Notes under the pieces: generated by a model
Told to the model about the DNA's origin: nothing
Seen by the model: only the letters and a program-made list of their open reading frames with translations
The model's database searches: none
Program-made: the position numbers and the translations under genes
Assembly (NCBI RefSeq): GCF_001974875.1
Contig: NZ_MTQD01000020.1
Span: forward strand, 23,883-87,882
Length of the DNA: 64,000 bases
From: Pseudoalteromonas sp. EB27
GTDB taxonomy: Bacteria; Pseudomonadota; Gammaproteobacteria; Enterobacterales; Alteromonadaceae
Direction: 5' to 3'
Shown: in pieces, positions 9,361 to 18,174 of the stretch
Position numbering within the stretch: position 1 is the first letter of the stretch
How the letters are laid out: each line of letters starts with the position of its first letter

Positions 9361-10683
9361 ATGGTCAGTGTAAAAGAAAAAATAGCGTATGGCTTAGGCG
9401 ACACCGCCAGTAATATTATTTTTCAAACAGTTATGATGTTTTTAATGCTGTACTACACAGATGTAGTAGGTTTATCGCCTGCCGTTGTTGGTACTATGTT
9501 TTTAGCAGTGCGTATTTTTGATGCCGTAACCGATCCATTAATGGGTAACCTTGCTGATAAAACACATACGCGCTGGGGGCACTTTCGCCCCTACTTACTT
9601 TGGCTTGCACTTCCTTTTGCTATTATAAGTATTTTAGCGTTCACTACACCCGATTTAGAAGGCACCGATAAAATAATTTATGCCTTTACTACTTACACAC
9701 TTCTTATGGTTGTCTACACCGCTATTAATATCCCTTATTGTGCATTGGGCGGCGTACTTACTGCAGACGCAAAAGAACGCGTTACTATTCAGTCTTACCG
9801 GTTTGTATTTGGTATGCTAGGCGGCGTAATAGTAGCGGGTTGTACTATGCCAATGGTTGAGTATTTTGGCCAAGGCGATGCTGCCAAAGGCTATCAATAC
9901 ACAATGACTGCAATGAGCATTTTAGGTTTTGTACTGTTTTTACTTTGTTTTTTAGGCACAAAAGAGCGTATACAACAGCCAAAAGAGCAAAACATTCCTT
10001 TTGCCAAAAGTGTTAAAGCCTTAATTAAAAACGATCAATGGCGAACACTTTGCTTAGCTGCATTTTTTTTACTTACCGGGCAAGTATTAAGGCTTACGCT
10101 TGCTGTTTACTACGTAAAATACTATTTAGGTCGAGACGATTTAATCACCTTATTTATGACGCTAGGTGTTGCAGCCAGCATGGTAGGTTGTGCTTTAGCT
10201 CAACCACTTGCAAAGCGCTTTTGTAAGATAAAGGCCTATATAAGCTTACAAGTTATTGCCGCCGCTATTTGTGGTTTTAGTTACTTTATTAGTAAAGACT
10301 CTTTAGTATTGGCATTTGCGGCCTTTATTTTATGGAAATTCTTTTTAGATATGGCAACCCCGTTGTTGTGGGCAAAAATGGCCGACACCATAGATTACGG
10401 GCATGAAAAAACAGGTGTACGCATTACGGGTTTGGTTTATTCTGGCGTCATATTTTTTATTAAAATGGGTGTGGCTGTAGGCGGTGCAATTGCAGGCTGG
10501 TTATTATCTTTTTACAGCTATCAGGCCGATGCAGTACAAACCCTCGACACCCAACACGGTATTTTACTTTCATTTACTGTACTACCTGCTTTTGGCTCAT
10601 TATTTGTTGCCTACATAATGAAAAAATATACACTAACTAATCAAGTTGTTGAAAATATTCAATCTAAACTAACAGCTAGTTAA
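9361..10683 (+). CDS. GPH-family glycoside:cation symporter, locus A
   Basis: A 440-residue, 12-helix transporter of the MelB/GPH branch. It starts KEKIAYGLGDTASNIIFQ and has the cation-site-like DAVTDPLMGNLADKTHTRWGHFRPYLLW loop, both typical of the family. It probably imports oligosaccharides for the GH1 enzyme directly upstream. Followed after 62 bp by the LacI regulator. The locus B homologue (49718) is about 70 residues longer because of a mid-protein insertion. Confidence 0.9.
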   Translation: MVSVKEKIAYGLGDTASNIIFQTVMMFLMLYYTDVVGLSPAVVGTMFLAVRIFDAVTDPLMGNLADKTHTRWGHFRPYLLWLALPFAIISILAFTTPDLEGTDKIIYAFTTYTLLMVVYTAINIPYCALGGVLTADAKERVTIQSYRFVFGMLGGVIVAGCTMPMVEYFGQGDAAKGYQYTMTAMSILGFVLFLLCFLGTKERIQQPKEQNIPFAKSVKALIKNDQWRTLCLAAFFLLTGQVLRLTLAVYYVKYYLGRDDLITLFMTLGVAASMVGCALAQPLAKRFCKIKAYISLQVIAAAICGFSYFISKDSLVLAFAAFILWKFFLDMATPLLWAKMADTIDYGHEKTGVRITGLVYSGVIFFIKMGVAVGGAIAGWLLSFYSYQADAVQTLDTQHGILLSFTVLPAFGSLFVAYIMKKYTLTNQVVENIQSKLTAS

Positions 10684-10745
10684 GATATATACTCCAAGGT
10701 ATTATTTAGCCGAAATAGTTAAGGATAAGCGAGTGAACAAATAAC

Positions 10746-11750
10746 ATGGCAACAATTTATCAAGTCTCAGAGCTTGCGGGCGTATCGTTAGCCACCGTTT
10801 CTCGCGTGATGAACAAAAATACCCGCGTAAGCGATAAAACTAAACAAAAAGTGCTTGATGCCATGGAGCAGCTTGGCTACAAGCCTAATTCAATAGCGCA
10901 ATCTTTAGCCTCTAACTGCACTAACAGTGTCGGTATTTTAGTGTCTGAGTTACATGGTCCTTTCTTTGCCCAAATGATGGCAGGTATTGAGTCAGAGCTT
11001 CGTGCTGCGGGTAAGCACGTTATTATTACCACCGGACACAGTGAAGAAGACAAAGAGCAAGAAGGCATTGAGTTTTTAATTAGCAGACGCTGCGATGCCA
11101 TTATTTTGCACGTAGAAGCCGTCTCAGATGACTACCTAATAAAGTTAAGCGAAGGCTCTACACCTGTTTATTTAATGAGCCGTTACGTAGAGCAACTAAA
11201 AGACAACTGTATCAGCCTAGATAACCAATTAGGTGGCTACCTGGCCACTAAATCGATATTAAATCAAGGGCATACACAAATAGCGTACATTGCAGGTCCT
11301 CAGTTTAAAGCCGATGCATTTAATCGCTTAGAGGGTCATAAACAAGCCCTTACAGAAGCTGGCGTTAAATTTGATCCTGCCCTTTATTATATTGGCGACT
11401 TTAACGAAACTGGCGGTAGTAAAGCCTTAAAACATTTTATTGATGAAAAACTTAGCTTTACCGCACTGGTATGTGCCAATGACGAAATGGCATCCGGTGC
11501 TATGAAGTACGCACGAGAGCACGGTTATAATTTACCAAACGACTTATCGATTGTTGGATTTGATAACGTTATTTTTGCAAACTACCTGTACCCTACACTC
11601 ACGACCATAGATAATCCGGTCGGGAACATGGGCGAAATGGCAGCAAAACTAGTGCTTAAAGACGTATATCAAAATAAAAACCTCGTTATAAATCGTTTTT
11701 TTGAACCCACTTTAATGCAGCGAGACTCTTCAGCACCACTTATTAAATAA
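10746..11750 (+). CDS. LacI-family transcriptional regulator, locus A
   Basis: A 334-residue protein. The N-terminal helix-turn-helix MATIYQVSELAGVSLATVSR is followed by the hinge helix (SIAQSLAS) and a periplasmic-binding-protein-like sugar domain ending in the usual PTLTTIDNP region. In the recognition helix, residues 15-16 are Leu-Ala (LacI Tyr17-Gln18); the paralogue at 51319 has Leu-Ser. It probably represses both arms of locus A through the operator at 7861 until a beta-glucoside is bound. It is the last gene of the arm and ends at a strong terminator. Confidence 0.92.
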   Translation: MATIYQVSELAGVSLATVSRVMNKNTRVSDKTKQKVLDAMEQLGYKPNSIAQSLASNCTNSVGILVSELHGPFFAQMMAGIESELRAAGKHVIITTGHSEEDKEQEGIEFLISRRCDAIILHVEAVSDDYLIKLSEGSTPVYLMSRYVEQLKDNCISLDNQLGGYLATKSILNQGHTQIAYIAGPQFKADAFNRLEGHKQALTEAGVKFDPALYYIGDFNETGGSKALKHFIDEKLSFTALVCANDEMASGAMKYAREHGYNLPNDLSIVGFDNVIFANYLYPTLTTIDNPVGNMGEMAAKLVLKDVYQNKNLVINRFFEPTLMQRDSSAPLIK

Positions 11751-11786
11751 AAACTAAAGGCTAAAAACGAGTACAGAATTTGGTAC

Positions 11787-11813
11787 AAAAAAAGCGGCTA
11801 AATGCCGCTTTTT
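11787..11813. terminator. terminator between lacI-A and a convergent gene
   Basis: The hairpin AAAGCGGC / GCCGCTTT has a TAAAT loop, with an A-run before and a T-run after, so it can serve both strands. Confidence 0.85.
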
Positions 11814-11841
11814 ATATGTGACCTAATTAACTAAACACTGA

Positions 11842-12513
11842 TCACTTAACAATCCAAGGCGTTACTTTAATAACTTGCGATATATCGCCAAGCACCGCGC
11901 TATCATCTTCCCAGCTATCTTCAACTGCAAAGTAACATACTGACTTTTCACACGTTATGCTCTTATCATCAAATTGCATTGGGCTTTTAAATGTAACTGC
12001 TACGCCCTTTTGCTCTGGTAATAAAAACCACATTAATTTACTTACAAAAAATCCCGACAAATCAGTTAACAGCTCATCAAGTTCGTCGTTAATGGTATAT
12101 AACGACTGCTTTGAAAACGCTAAACCTTCAAGTTCGTTTGCTTCTATTTGTAGCTTTAATTGGCAATCGTGTACAGGATTGAGCGGCTCTACTACAATGA
12201 CCGCTTTATCGGTATCAAGCTGCTTATCGAACGGCAATAGTAATTGTGCTTTATCGGTAAAGTTAAGTGGATACTCGTTTCTTTCGGTTAAAATAGTACC
12301 GCTTTTAATCGCACATGTTTCATTAGTACCAATATCACTAATGTAAAAGTTAACTCGCGCATATTGAAAATCGCCTTTGTTAACAATTTTTAAGCGGTCG
12401 TAAAAACCGTCATACGACATCACAAACTCTCTCGCATTAACATTAAATGCACTAATGCTCAGCAGTACTAACGCAATAGCGTTGGTACAATTAAAAATGT
12501 ATTTATTCATCAA
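11842..12513 (-). CDS. secreted hypothetical protein
   Basis: A 223-residue protein with a signal peptide (hydrophobic residues about 11-24, AxA-type end FNVNA) and four cysteines in the mature part. I recognise no family. It overlaps the 3' end of the Bax-like glucosaminidase gene by 11 bp, so the two are co-translated. A periplasmic role connected with that enzyme is only inference from position. Confidence 0.7.
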   Translation of the reverse strand: MMNKYIFNCTNAIALVLLSISAFNVNAREFVMSYDGFYDRLKIVNKGDFQYARVNFYISDIGTNETCAIKSGTILTERNEYPLNFTDKAQLLLPFDKQLDTDKAVIVVEPLNPVHDCQLKLQIEANELEGLAFSKQSLYTINDELDELLTDLSGFFVSKLMWFLLPEQKGVAVTFKSPMQFDDKSITCEKSVCYFAVEDSWEDDSAVLGDISQVIKVTPWIVK

Positions 12514-13309
12514 AGTAGGCTCTATTTTGGCTAATCATGGTGTTTAACTCTTCTATATACGCTTCACCGCGCTCAGAGTAAGACATTAAACCATGTGTAA
12601 GTTCAGTCGCTAAAATTGGTTTTTGCTCAAGACGTAAGTTTTCACGTATTGCGCGCAAATCTTTATAAGCAGGATGCGTATTTATGTTTTTAAAGTAAGA
12701 GTTTATAGCAGCTCTTACCGATTTGAACGCAGCAACTTCGTGCGCAGCCCCTGTATTACGGCGTTTTGGCACCATGCCACAACCTTTTGTGTAACACCAC
12801 TGACCAAAAAAGTTAAGGCCAATACGTGCAAAACGTGATGTGCCCCACGCAGATTCATTTGCAGCTTGCATAAGCGCTAATTCTTTAGGAATTATATCAA
12901 CACGGCGTAATGCTTGCGTAAGTATGAGCGTATCAACCGTGGTTGGTAAGCCGTATGACTTTAAAATTTTAGCAATATCTTTGCTTTGCTTTTTTTCTAA
13001 AGGTAATTCGTTTTGTAGCATCATGCGTGCTATTTCTAGCTTAGCGCGTTGCTGTAGTATTTTTTTGTTTTCGGCTTCTACATGCGGGCGGATAAAGCTA
13101 AAAAATGCATGTTTTTTTTCTTTTACATCACTAAATTCAGAAAACTTAGGTAATTTTACGTTATGTAATGGTTTTTCTTTTTTCTTCACTTTTTTGGGTT
13201 GTTCTGACGTTTGTTCATCCTGATCAACGTCGTCACTTTGTATAAACGGATATGCAAGCGCCCATACAAAAAATACGGTTAACAAAAACTGAAAAATAAT
13301 TCTTAGCAT
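12503..13309 (-). CDS. Bax-like glucosaminidase-domain protein
   Basis: A 268-residue protein with one N-terminal membrane helix or signal anchor (residues 4-23), a Lys-rich linker, and a C-terminal glucosaminidase-fold domain (about 130-260). The motif MQAANESAWGTSRFA holds the likely catalytic Glu152, and NFFGQWCYTKGCG plus AINSYFKNINTHPAY are hallmarks of the Bax family. It should act on peptidoglycan glycan strands in the periplasm. The next gene overlaps its end. Confidence 0.85.
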   Translation of the reverse strand: MLRIIFQFLLTVFFVWALAYPFIQSDDVDQDEQTSEQPKKVKKKEKPLHNVKLPKFSEFSDVKEKKHAFFSFIRPHVEAENKKILQQRAKLEIARMMLQNELPLEKKQSKDIAKILKSYGLPTTVDTLILTQALRRVDIIPKELALMQAANESAWGTSRFARIGLNFFGQWCYTKGCGMVPKRRNTGAAHEVAAFKSVRAAINSYFKNINTHPAYKDLRAIRENLRLEQKPILATELTHGLMSYSERGEAYIEELNTMISQNRAYFDE

Positions 13310-13493
13310 GTATTCTCTCTTTCAAACAACTAATTATGCATGGTTAATACACAAGCATACGAAGGCACATTATACCTAAGCCACTTTATAAACGCGAATA
13401 ACGAAAAGTAGTGCATTTGTTCATTCGCAATTTATAAGTCCATGGGTATACTGGGCAAAGTTTAATAATATTAACTATGTGTGAGTAAGCAGT

Positions 13494-14786
13494 ATGGATA
13501 AACAATGGCAAAGCCGAATAATAGAGCAATATAAACATCGCCCTAACGATAACCGCTCGCCGTGGCAGGTCGATCGTTCGCGTATTATTCATGCCGCTGC
13601 ATTTAGACGTTTGCAAGCTAAAACCCAAATTATGGGTATTGGCCTAAACGACTTTTACCGCACTCGCCTTACCCACTCTTTAGAAGTATCGCAAATTGGT
13701 ACTGGCATATTGCGCCATTTAAAAGCGCAACATAGTGACTTTACGCACTTTCCATCAACCGGACTGCTCGAAACACTCTGTTTAGCGCACGATATTGGCC
13801 ATCCGCCTTTTGGCCATGGTGGTGAAATAGCACTCAATTACATGATGCGCGATCACGGTGGTTTCGAAGGTAACGCACAAACACTGCGCATAGTTGCAAA
13901 ACTTGAGCCCTACAGTAATGGCCACGGCATGAACCTCACTCGTCGTACTTTATTAGGCTTTATAAAATACCCCGCGTTTATTAATACGCTTTGGCATACC
14001 ATTCCTGACGATACAACCGGTCGTGCATTTATAAAAGCGGATGATTGGAGACCTGCCAAAGGGTTATACAACGACGATGCAGCCATATTTAATTGGATAG
14101 TAGAACCACTGAGTCAAAACGATAAAACATTGCTAGGTAGCCATGCTGCTATTGATAAGTACCGCGCTAAAACAACGTATAAATCGCTCGACAGCGCCAT
14201 AATGGAACACGCCGACGATATAGCGTACGCGGTACACGACTTAGAAGATGCCATTGCAACCCACGTACTTACGTTAGACGATTGGCAAACTCATGCTCTG
14301 CCTCATTTAAAAGCACTAAATTTTGCCTGGTTAAACACCATGCTTGAATCGCTGACCCAGCGTTTGTTTTCAAAAAATGATTATGAGCGAAAAGATGCCA
14401 TAGGTGAGCTGGTTAATACCTTTATTATTCATATACATTTAGATATTCAAAACGATGACTTTGAATGCCCTATTTTAAAGTACACCGCTAAATTAGATGC
14501 CCAATACGACAGTGTATTGCAAATACTTAAGCATTTTGTGTTTCAACGTTTAATACGTGACCCCGAAATGCAGCAAATAGAGTTCAAAGGTCAAAATTTA
14601 CTAATAGAGTTATTTACGGCGTTTGCTAGCGATCCGCTGCGTTTATTGCCCGAAACAACACAAGCACAGTACATAGAAGCACAAAAGCAAAACCAAGGTA
14701 TGCGTATAATTTGCGATTACTTAAGTGGAATGACCGACGAATACGCTTATAAAACGTATCAACGATTGTTTTCACCTATGCAGTAG
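13494..14786 (+). CDS. dgt: dGTP triphosphohydrolase (dGTPase)
   Basis: A 430-residue HD-superfamily enzyme converting dGTP to deoxyguanosine plus triphosphate. Metal ligands are visible as TRLTHSLEVSQIG (first His), AHDIGHPPFGHGGE (His99-Asp100) and MEHADDIAYAVHDLED (later Asp). FRRLQAKTQ at the N-terminus is typical. Dgt-like proteins help keep dNTP pools balanced, and some marine gammaproteobacterial members protect against phage by draining dGTP; whether this one does is inference. Stand-alone gene with strong hairpin downstream. Confidence 0.92.
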   Translation: MDKQWQSRIIEQYKHRPNDNRSPWQVDRSRIIHAAAFRRLQAKTQIMGIGLNDFYRTRLTHSLEVSQIGTGILRHLKAQHSDFTHFPSTGLLETLCLAHDIGHPPFGHGGEIALNYMMRDHGGFEGNAQTLRIVAKLEPYSNGHGMNLTRRTLLGFIKYPAFINTLWHTIPDDTTGRAFIKADDWRPAKGLYNDDAAIFNWIVEPLSQNDKTLLGSHAAIDKYRAKTTYKSLDSAIMEHADDIAYAVHDLEDAIATHVLTLDDWQTHALPHLKALNFAWLNTMLESLTQRLFSKNDYERKDAIGELVNTFIIHIHLDIQNDDFECPILKYTAKLDAQYDSVLQILKHFVFQRLIRDPEMQQIEFKGQNLLIELFTAFASDPLRLLPETTQAQYIEAQKQNQGMRIICDYLSGMTDEYAYKTYQRLFSPMQ

Positions 14787-14793
14787 TAATATT

Positions 14794-14830
14794 AAAAAGG
14801 CCGAGTAAATTAAATTTACTCGGCCTTTTT
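14794..14830. terminator. bidirectional terminator, dgt / prolyl oligopeptidase
   Basis: A long perfect stem AAAAAGGCCGAGTAAAT with its complement around TAA, ending in a T-run on both strands. Confidence 0.9.
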
Positions 14831-14868
14831 GCTCAGCTATTAAAGTTAGCTATTTAGTTAAATCGCTC

Positions 14869-17025
14869 TTATAACGACTCTACGCCCATGTTGTAAAGCG
14901 TAAAACCAAATATATCAGCGTACTGCTCAATTGTTTTGCTTGTTGGAGTACCTGCACCATGCCCTGCATTGGTTTCTATGCGAATAAGCGTTGGATTATT
15001 ACCCGTTTGCTTTGCTTGAAGCTCAGCTGCAAACTTAAACGAATGCGAAGGGACAACGCGGTCATCATGATCGCCAGTTGTAATCATAGTAGCTGGATAC
15101 TCAACACCTGCTTTTACATTATGAAGTGGTGAATAACCTTTAATGTATTCAAACATTTCTTTGCTTTGCTCGCTCGTACCGTAGTCGTATGCCCAACCAG
15201 CGCCCGCAGTGAATGTATGGTAGCGCAGCATATCAAGTACACCTACAGCAGGTAGAGCCACTTGAAATAAGTCTGGACGCTGCGTCATCACTGCGCCAAC
15301 TAACAAACCACCATTAGAGCCACCGCGAAGTGCTAAGCGCTTTTTAGACGTGTACTTTTTGTCTTTTAAGTACTCAGCCGCTGCAATAAAGTCGTCAAAC
15401 ACATTTTGCTTTTGCAATTTTGTGCCTGCATTATGCCAGTCTTTACCGTACTCACCGCCACCACGAATATTAGCAACGGCGTACACACCACCTTGTTCAA
15501 GCCATACTGCATTAACGGGGCTAAAGCTTGGCGTTAAACTAATATTAAAACCACCGTAACCATATAAAATAGTAGGGTTTGAACCATCAAGCTTAATGCC
15601 TGTTTTATAGGTAATTACCATCGGTATTTTAGTACCGTCTTTTGATGTGTAAAACACCTGCTCAGACGTGTAATCATCGCTATTAAAATCAATAGCCGAC
15701 TTACGATAAACACCCGATTCACCCGTAGTTACATCAAACGTATAAGTAGTACCTGGTGTTTTGTAGTTAGTGAACGAATAATAAAGCGTTGTTTGATCTT
15801 TTTTACCGCCAAAACCACGTGCAGTACCCACGCCTGGCAAGGTAATTTCGCGAATTAGCTCGCCTTTTTTGTTGTACTGTTTTACCTGCGAAATAGCATC
15901 AACCATGTAGTTGGCAAAAAAGGTATCGCCACCTTTTGTCAGGTTTAGTACGTTTTTGGTTTCAGGAATTAAATCAACCCAATTTTCAGGGCTTGGATTA
16001 CTTGCATCAACCGTCACTACTTTTTTGTTTGGTGCATTAAGGTTAGTAACTAAAAACAGCTTGCTGCCTTCGTTATCAATAACTGATGTATCTGAATCAG
16101 TATTTCCTACAACCGTTACAAACTCACTGTTTTCTTTTGTTAAATCTTTTATAAACAGCTTATTGCCTGAAGTAGACGTACTAGCTGAAATAAGTAAGTA
16201 GCGGCCGTCATGAGTTACATCAGCGCCTACATAGCGATGTTTTTGCTCATCAGTTTCACCAAATACAACACTATCAGCAGATTGAGCAGTACCTAGCTTA
16301 TGGTAATACGCTTTATGCTGATCTGTTTTAGCCGAAAGCTCACTGCCTTTAGGCTTTTCGTAGCTTGAATAATAAAAGCCTTCGTTGCCTAACCAGTCTA
16401 TACCACTAAATTTAACATCAACAAGCGCTTCTTCAACTTGCTCTTTAGTATGTGCATCAATAACTATAATTTTACGCCAGTCGCTACCGCCTTCAGATAT
16501 TTGATACGCGAGTAATGAGCCATCTTTTGAAAACGATAAACCCGACATAGACGTCGTACCATCGTCACTAAACTTGTTTGGATCTAAAAATACTTCTACG
16601 TCGCCGCCATCTTTACTGCGATACAAAACATACTGATTTTGCAGGCCATCGTTTTTATAAAAATAGGTGTAGTCGCCCTCAGTAAAAGGTGCGCCTATTT
16701 TTTCGTAATTCATTAGTTTTTCAAGGCGCTGCTTTAACTTATCGCGATAAGGTATCTGCTCTAAATAAGAAAACGTTAAATTGTTTTGCGTTTTAACCCA
16801 ATCTGCAGTCTCGCTGCTCATATCATCTTCTAACCAACGATATGGGTCGCTAACTGCTTCTTCAAAGTAGGTGTCTACGATATCGCCTTTTTTTGTTTCT
16901 GGGTATATAACTGCATTAACTTGCTTCATTGGTGCTTTTACTTCTTCTTGAGTTACCGTATTAGTTGGCTCTGAACAGCCGCTAAGCGCTACAATTACAG
17001 CACATGCTAGAGTGTGTTTAAACAT
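14869..17025 (-). CDS. prolyl oligopeptidase, S9 family lipoprotein
   Basis: About 718 residues. The start at 17025 is preferred because GGAA precedes it at normal spacing; a start four codons earlier has no ribosome site. The signal peptide ends in lipobox LSGC, so the enzyme is anchored in the envelope. A seven-bladed propeller (about 80-430) gates the C-terminal hydrolase with catalytic Ser in GGSNGGLL, Asp in GDHDDRVVP and His in NAGHGAG. It cleaves short peptides after proline. No operon partner. Confidence 0.93.
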   Translation of the reverse strand: MFKHTLACAVIVALSGCSEPTNTVTQEEVKAPMKQVNAVIYPETKKGDIVDTYFEEAVSDPYRWLEDDMSSETADWVKTQNNLTFSYLEQIPYRDKLKQRLEKLMNYEKIGAPFTEGDYTYFYKNDGLQNQYVLYRSKDGGDVEVFLDPNKFSDDGTTSMSGLSFSKDGSLLAYQISEGGSDWRKIIVIDAHTKEQVEEALVDVKFSGIDWLGNEGFYYSSYEKPKGSELSAKTDQHKAYYHKLGTAQSADSVVFGETDEQKHRYVGADVTHDGRYLLISASTSTSGNKLFIKDLTKENSEFVTVVGNTDSDTSVIDNEGSKLFLVTNLNAPNKKVVTVDASNPSPENWVDLIPETKNVLNLTKGGDTFFANYMVDAISQVKQYNKKGELIREITLPGVGTARGFGGKKDQTTLYYSFTNYKTPGTTYTFDVTTGESGVYRKSAIDFNSDDYTSEQVFYTSKDGTKIPMVITYKTGIKLDGSNPTILYGYGGFNISLTPSFSPVNAVWLEQGGVYAVANIRGGGEYGKDWHNAGTKLQKQNVFDDFIAAAEYLKDKKYTSKKRLALRGGSNGGLLVGAVMTQRPDLFQVALPAVGVLDMLRYHTFTAGAGWAYDYGTSEQSKEMFEYIKGYSPLHNVKAGVEYPATMITTGDHDDRVVPSHSFKFAAELQAKQTGNNPTLIRIETNAGHGAGTPTSKTIEQYADIFGFTLYNMGVESL

Positions 17026-17190
17026 CCTGAGTTCCATTCTTATTTATTAATAGTGCACATAAGTTATTAACTTTTAGCTCTTTTGTCTATTTAGATGCGT
17101 TAAGCGCCATTTATCGCTGTAAACAAATGTAAACTTACGCTTTAATAGTTCACAACACTGATAAAATAAAAAACGATAAAAGAGCACACC

Positions 17191-17505
17191 ATGCAAAGTA
17201 CAAACCCCACGTTTAAAAGCTTTAAAGCCTTCTACCCTTATTATTTAAAAGAGCATCGCAACGTTACTTGCCGCCGCTTACATTTTATAGGAAGCACACT
17301 CGTTCTTGCTGTAATCGCAATAGCATTATTGAAACAGCAATATAGTTTATTATGGCTATTACCTGTTATTGGATATGGGTTTGCGTGGGTCGGGCATTTC
17401 TTTTTTGAAAAAAACCGCCCAGCTACTTTTAAACACCCCTTTTACAGTTTGTGGGGAGATTGGGTCATGTTTAAAGACATGCTTGTTGGAAAAATTAAAT
17501 TTTAA
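17191..17505 (+). CDS. Mpo1-like / DUF962 membrane protein (short form)
   Basis: A 104-residue protein starting FKSFKAFYPYYLKEHRNVTCRRLHFIG, the conserved N-terminal block of DUF962. Two hydrophobic segments follow, then GHFFFEKNRPATFKHPFYSLWGDW. Yeast Mpo1 is an alpha-oxidation dioxygenase of the same broad family; a function for the bacterial short form is not established. A longer family member lies at 36107. Confidence 0.85.
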   Translation: MQSTNPTFKSFKAFYPYYLKEHRNVTCRRLHFIGSTLVLAVIAIALLKQQYSLLWLLPVIGYGFAWVGHFFFEKNRPATFKHPFYSLWGDWVMFKDMLVGKIKF

Positions 17506-17608
17506 CACTATTTTTATCATTCTTTTTTATACCAATTACTTATAAAAACAAAATTACTTCATGCTTTAAGATATAGGTTCTAATAAGTAGTACATAATTT
17601 ATAGTACA

Positions 17609-17643
17609 CCCATTAAATGTTAATTTAATTAACATTTAATGGG
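17609..17643. terminator. inverted repeat, probable terminator
   Basis: CCCATTAAATGTTAA and its exact complement flank a 5-nt loop; GGTTTT follows on the plus strand. It lies about 100 bp after the DUF962 stop codon. Confidence 0.5.
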
Positions 17644-17960
17644 TGGTTTTGTGTTTTATGTTTTTAAAAATATTTATAACTCAACAGTTGTTTATTGCCA
17701 GCCCAATAAAAATGGCTTTCCACTCATGACTAGTTAAACCTACCAACCTCATCTTACCAGTTAATTAAACGTTAAATTTAACTTTTAAATATAATTCATT
17801 ATCCATCAATTACTTAGCAACTACCTTCGCTATATAACCAAAACAATGGTCATTATAAAAAACAACCAAATGTAATTATAAAAACACCTAAATTAATTGA
17901 ATGTTATTCAATTGACTGGCTTTGTAAATTAAGTATATGTTCAAGGTAACAAAGAGGTTT

Positions 17961-18122
17961 ATACCAATCCGCTTAATTAAGTGAGCTATTTTGAGGATGG
18001 AAAAACGTGTTGATAGCTAGGCAAAAAATTCGCTATTTAGTTGCTTTAAATGAGAATTTTTTAACGCAGGTAACGGCACGTTTAGCCCCTAAAAATGATT
18101 AAGTATTATTGCGGGTTGGTAT
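17961..18122. repeat. 162-bp structured intergenic repeat, copy 1
   Basis: Terminal inverted repeats ATACCAATCC / GGGTTGGTAT match at 9 of 10 bases. It is the same length as the copy at 27848 and aligns to it almost without gaps, best over element positions 51-115. A central hairpin pairs element positions 63-71 with 94-102 and 75-79 with 87-91. It lies directly upstream of a TonB receptor gene, so it could affect that gene's leader. Confidence 0.75.
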
Positions 18123-18174
18123 TAATCTTTTTGTACATAACTAAAATAATTCAATGGGTATGGGGAAATACAGC

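Larger units (their letters stand above)
17506..18153. other. long intergenic region with inverted repeat and mobile-like repeat
   Basis: No plausible coding sequence. It holds a perfect 15-bp inverted repeat at 17609-17643, an AT-rich spacer, and the 162-bp structured repeat at 17961-18122 that ends 52 bp before the next receptor gene. Confidence 0.6.

Noticed and set aside
17529..17580. ATACCAATTA resembling an element end
   Set aside because: No partner end or conserved core follows.
18154..18174. Earlier ATG for the TonB receptor
   Set aside because: GGGGA spacing and the signal peptide favour 18175.
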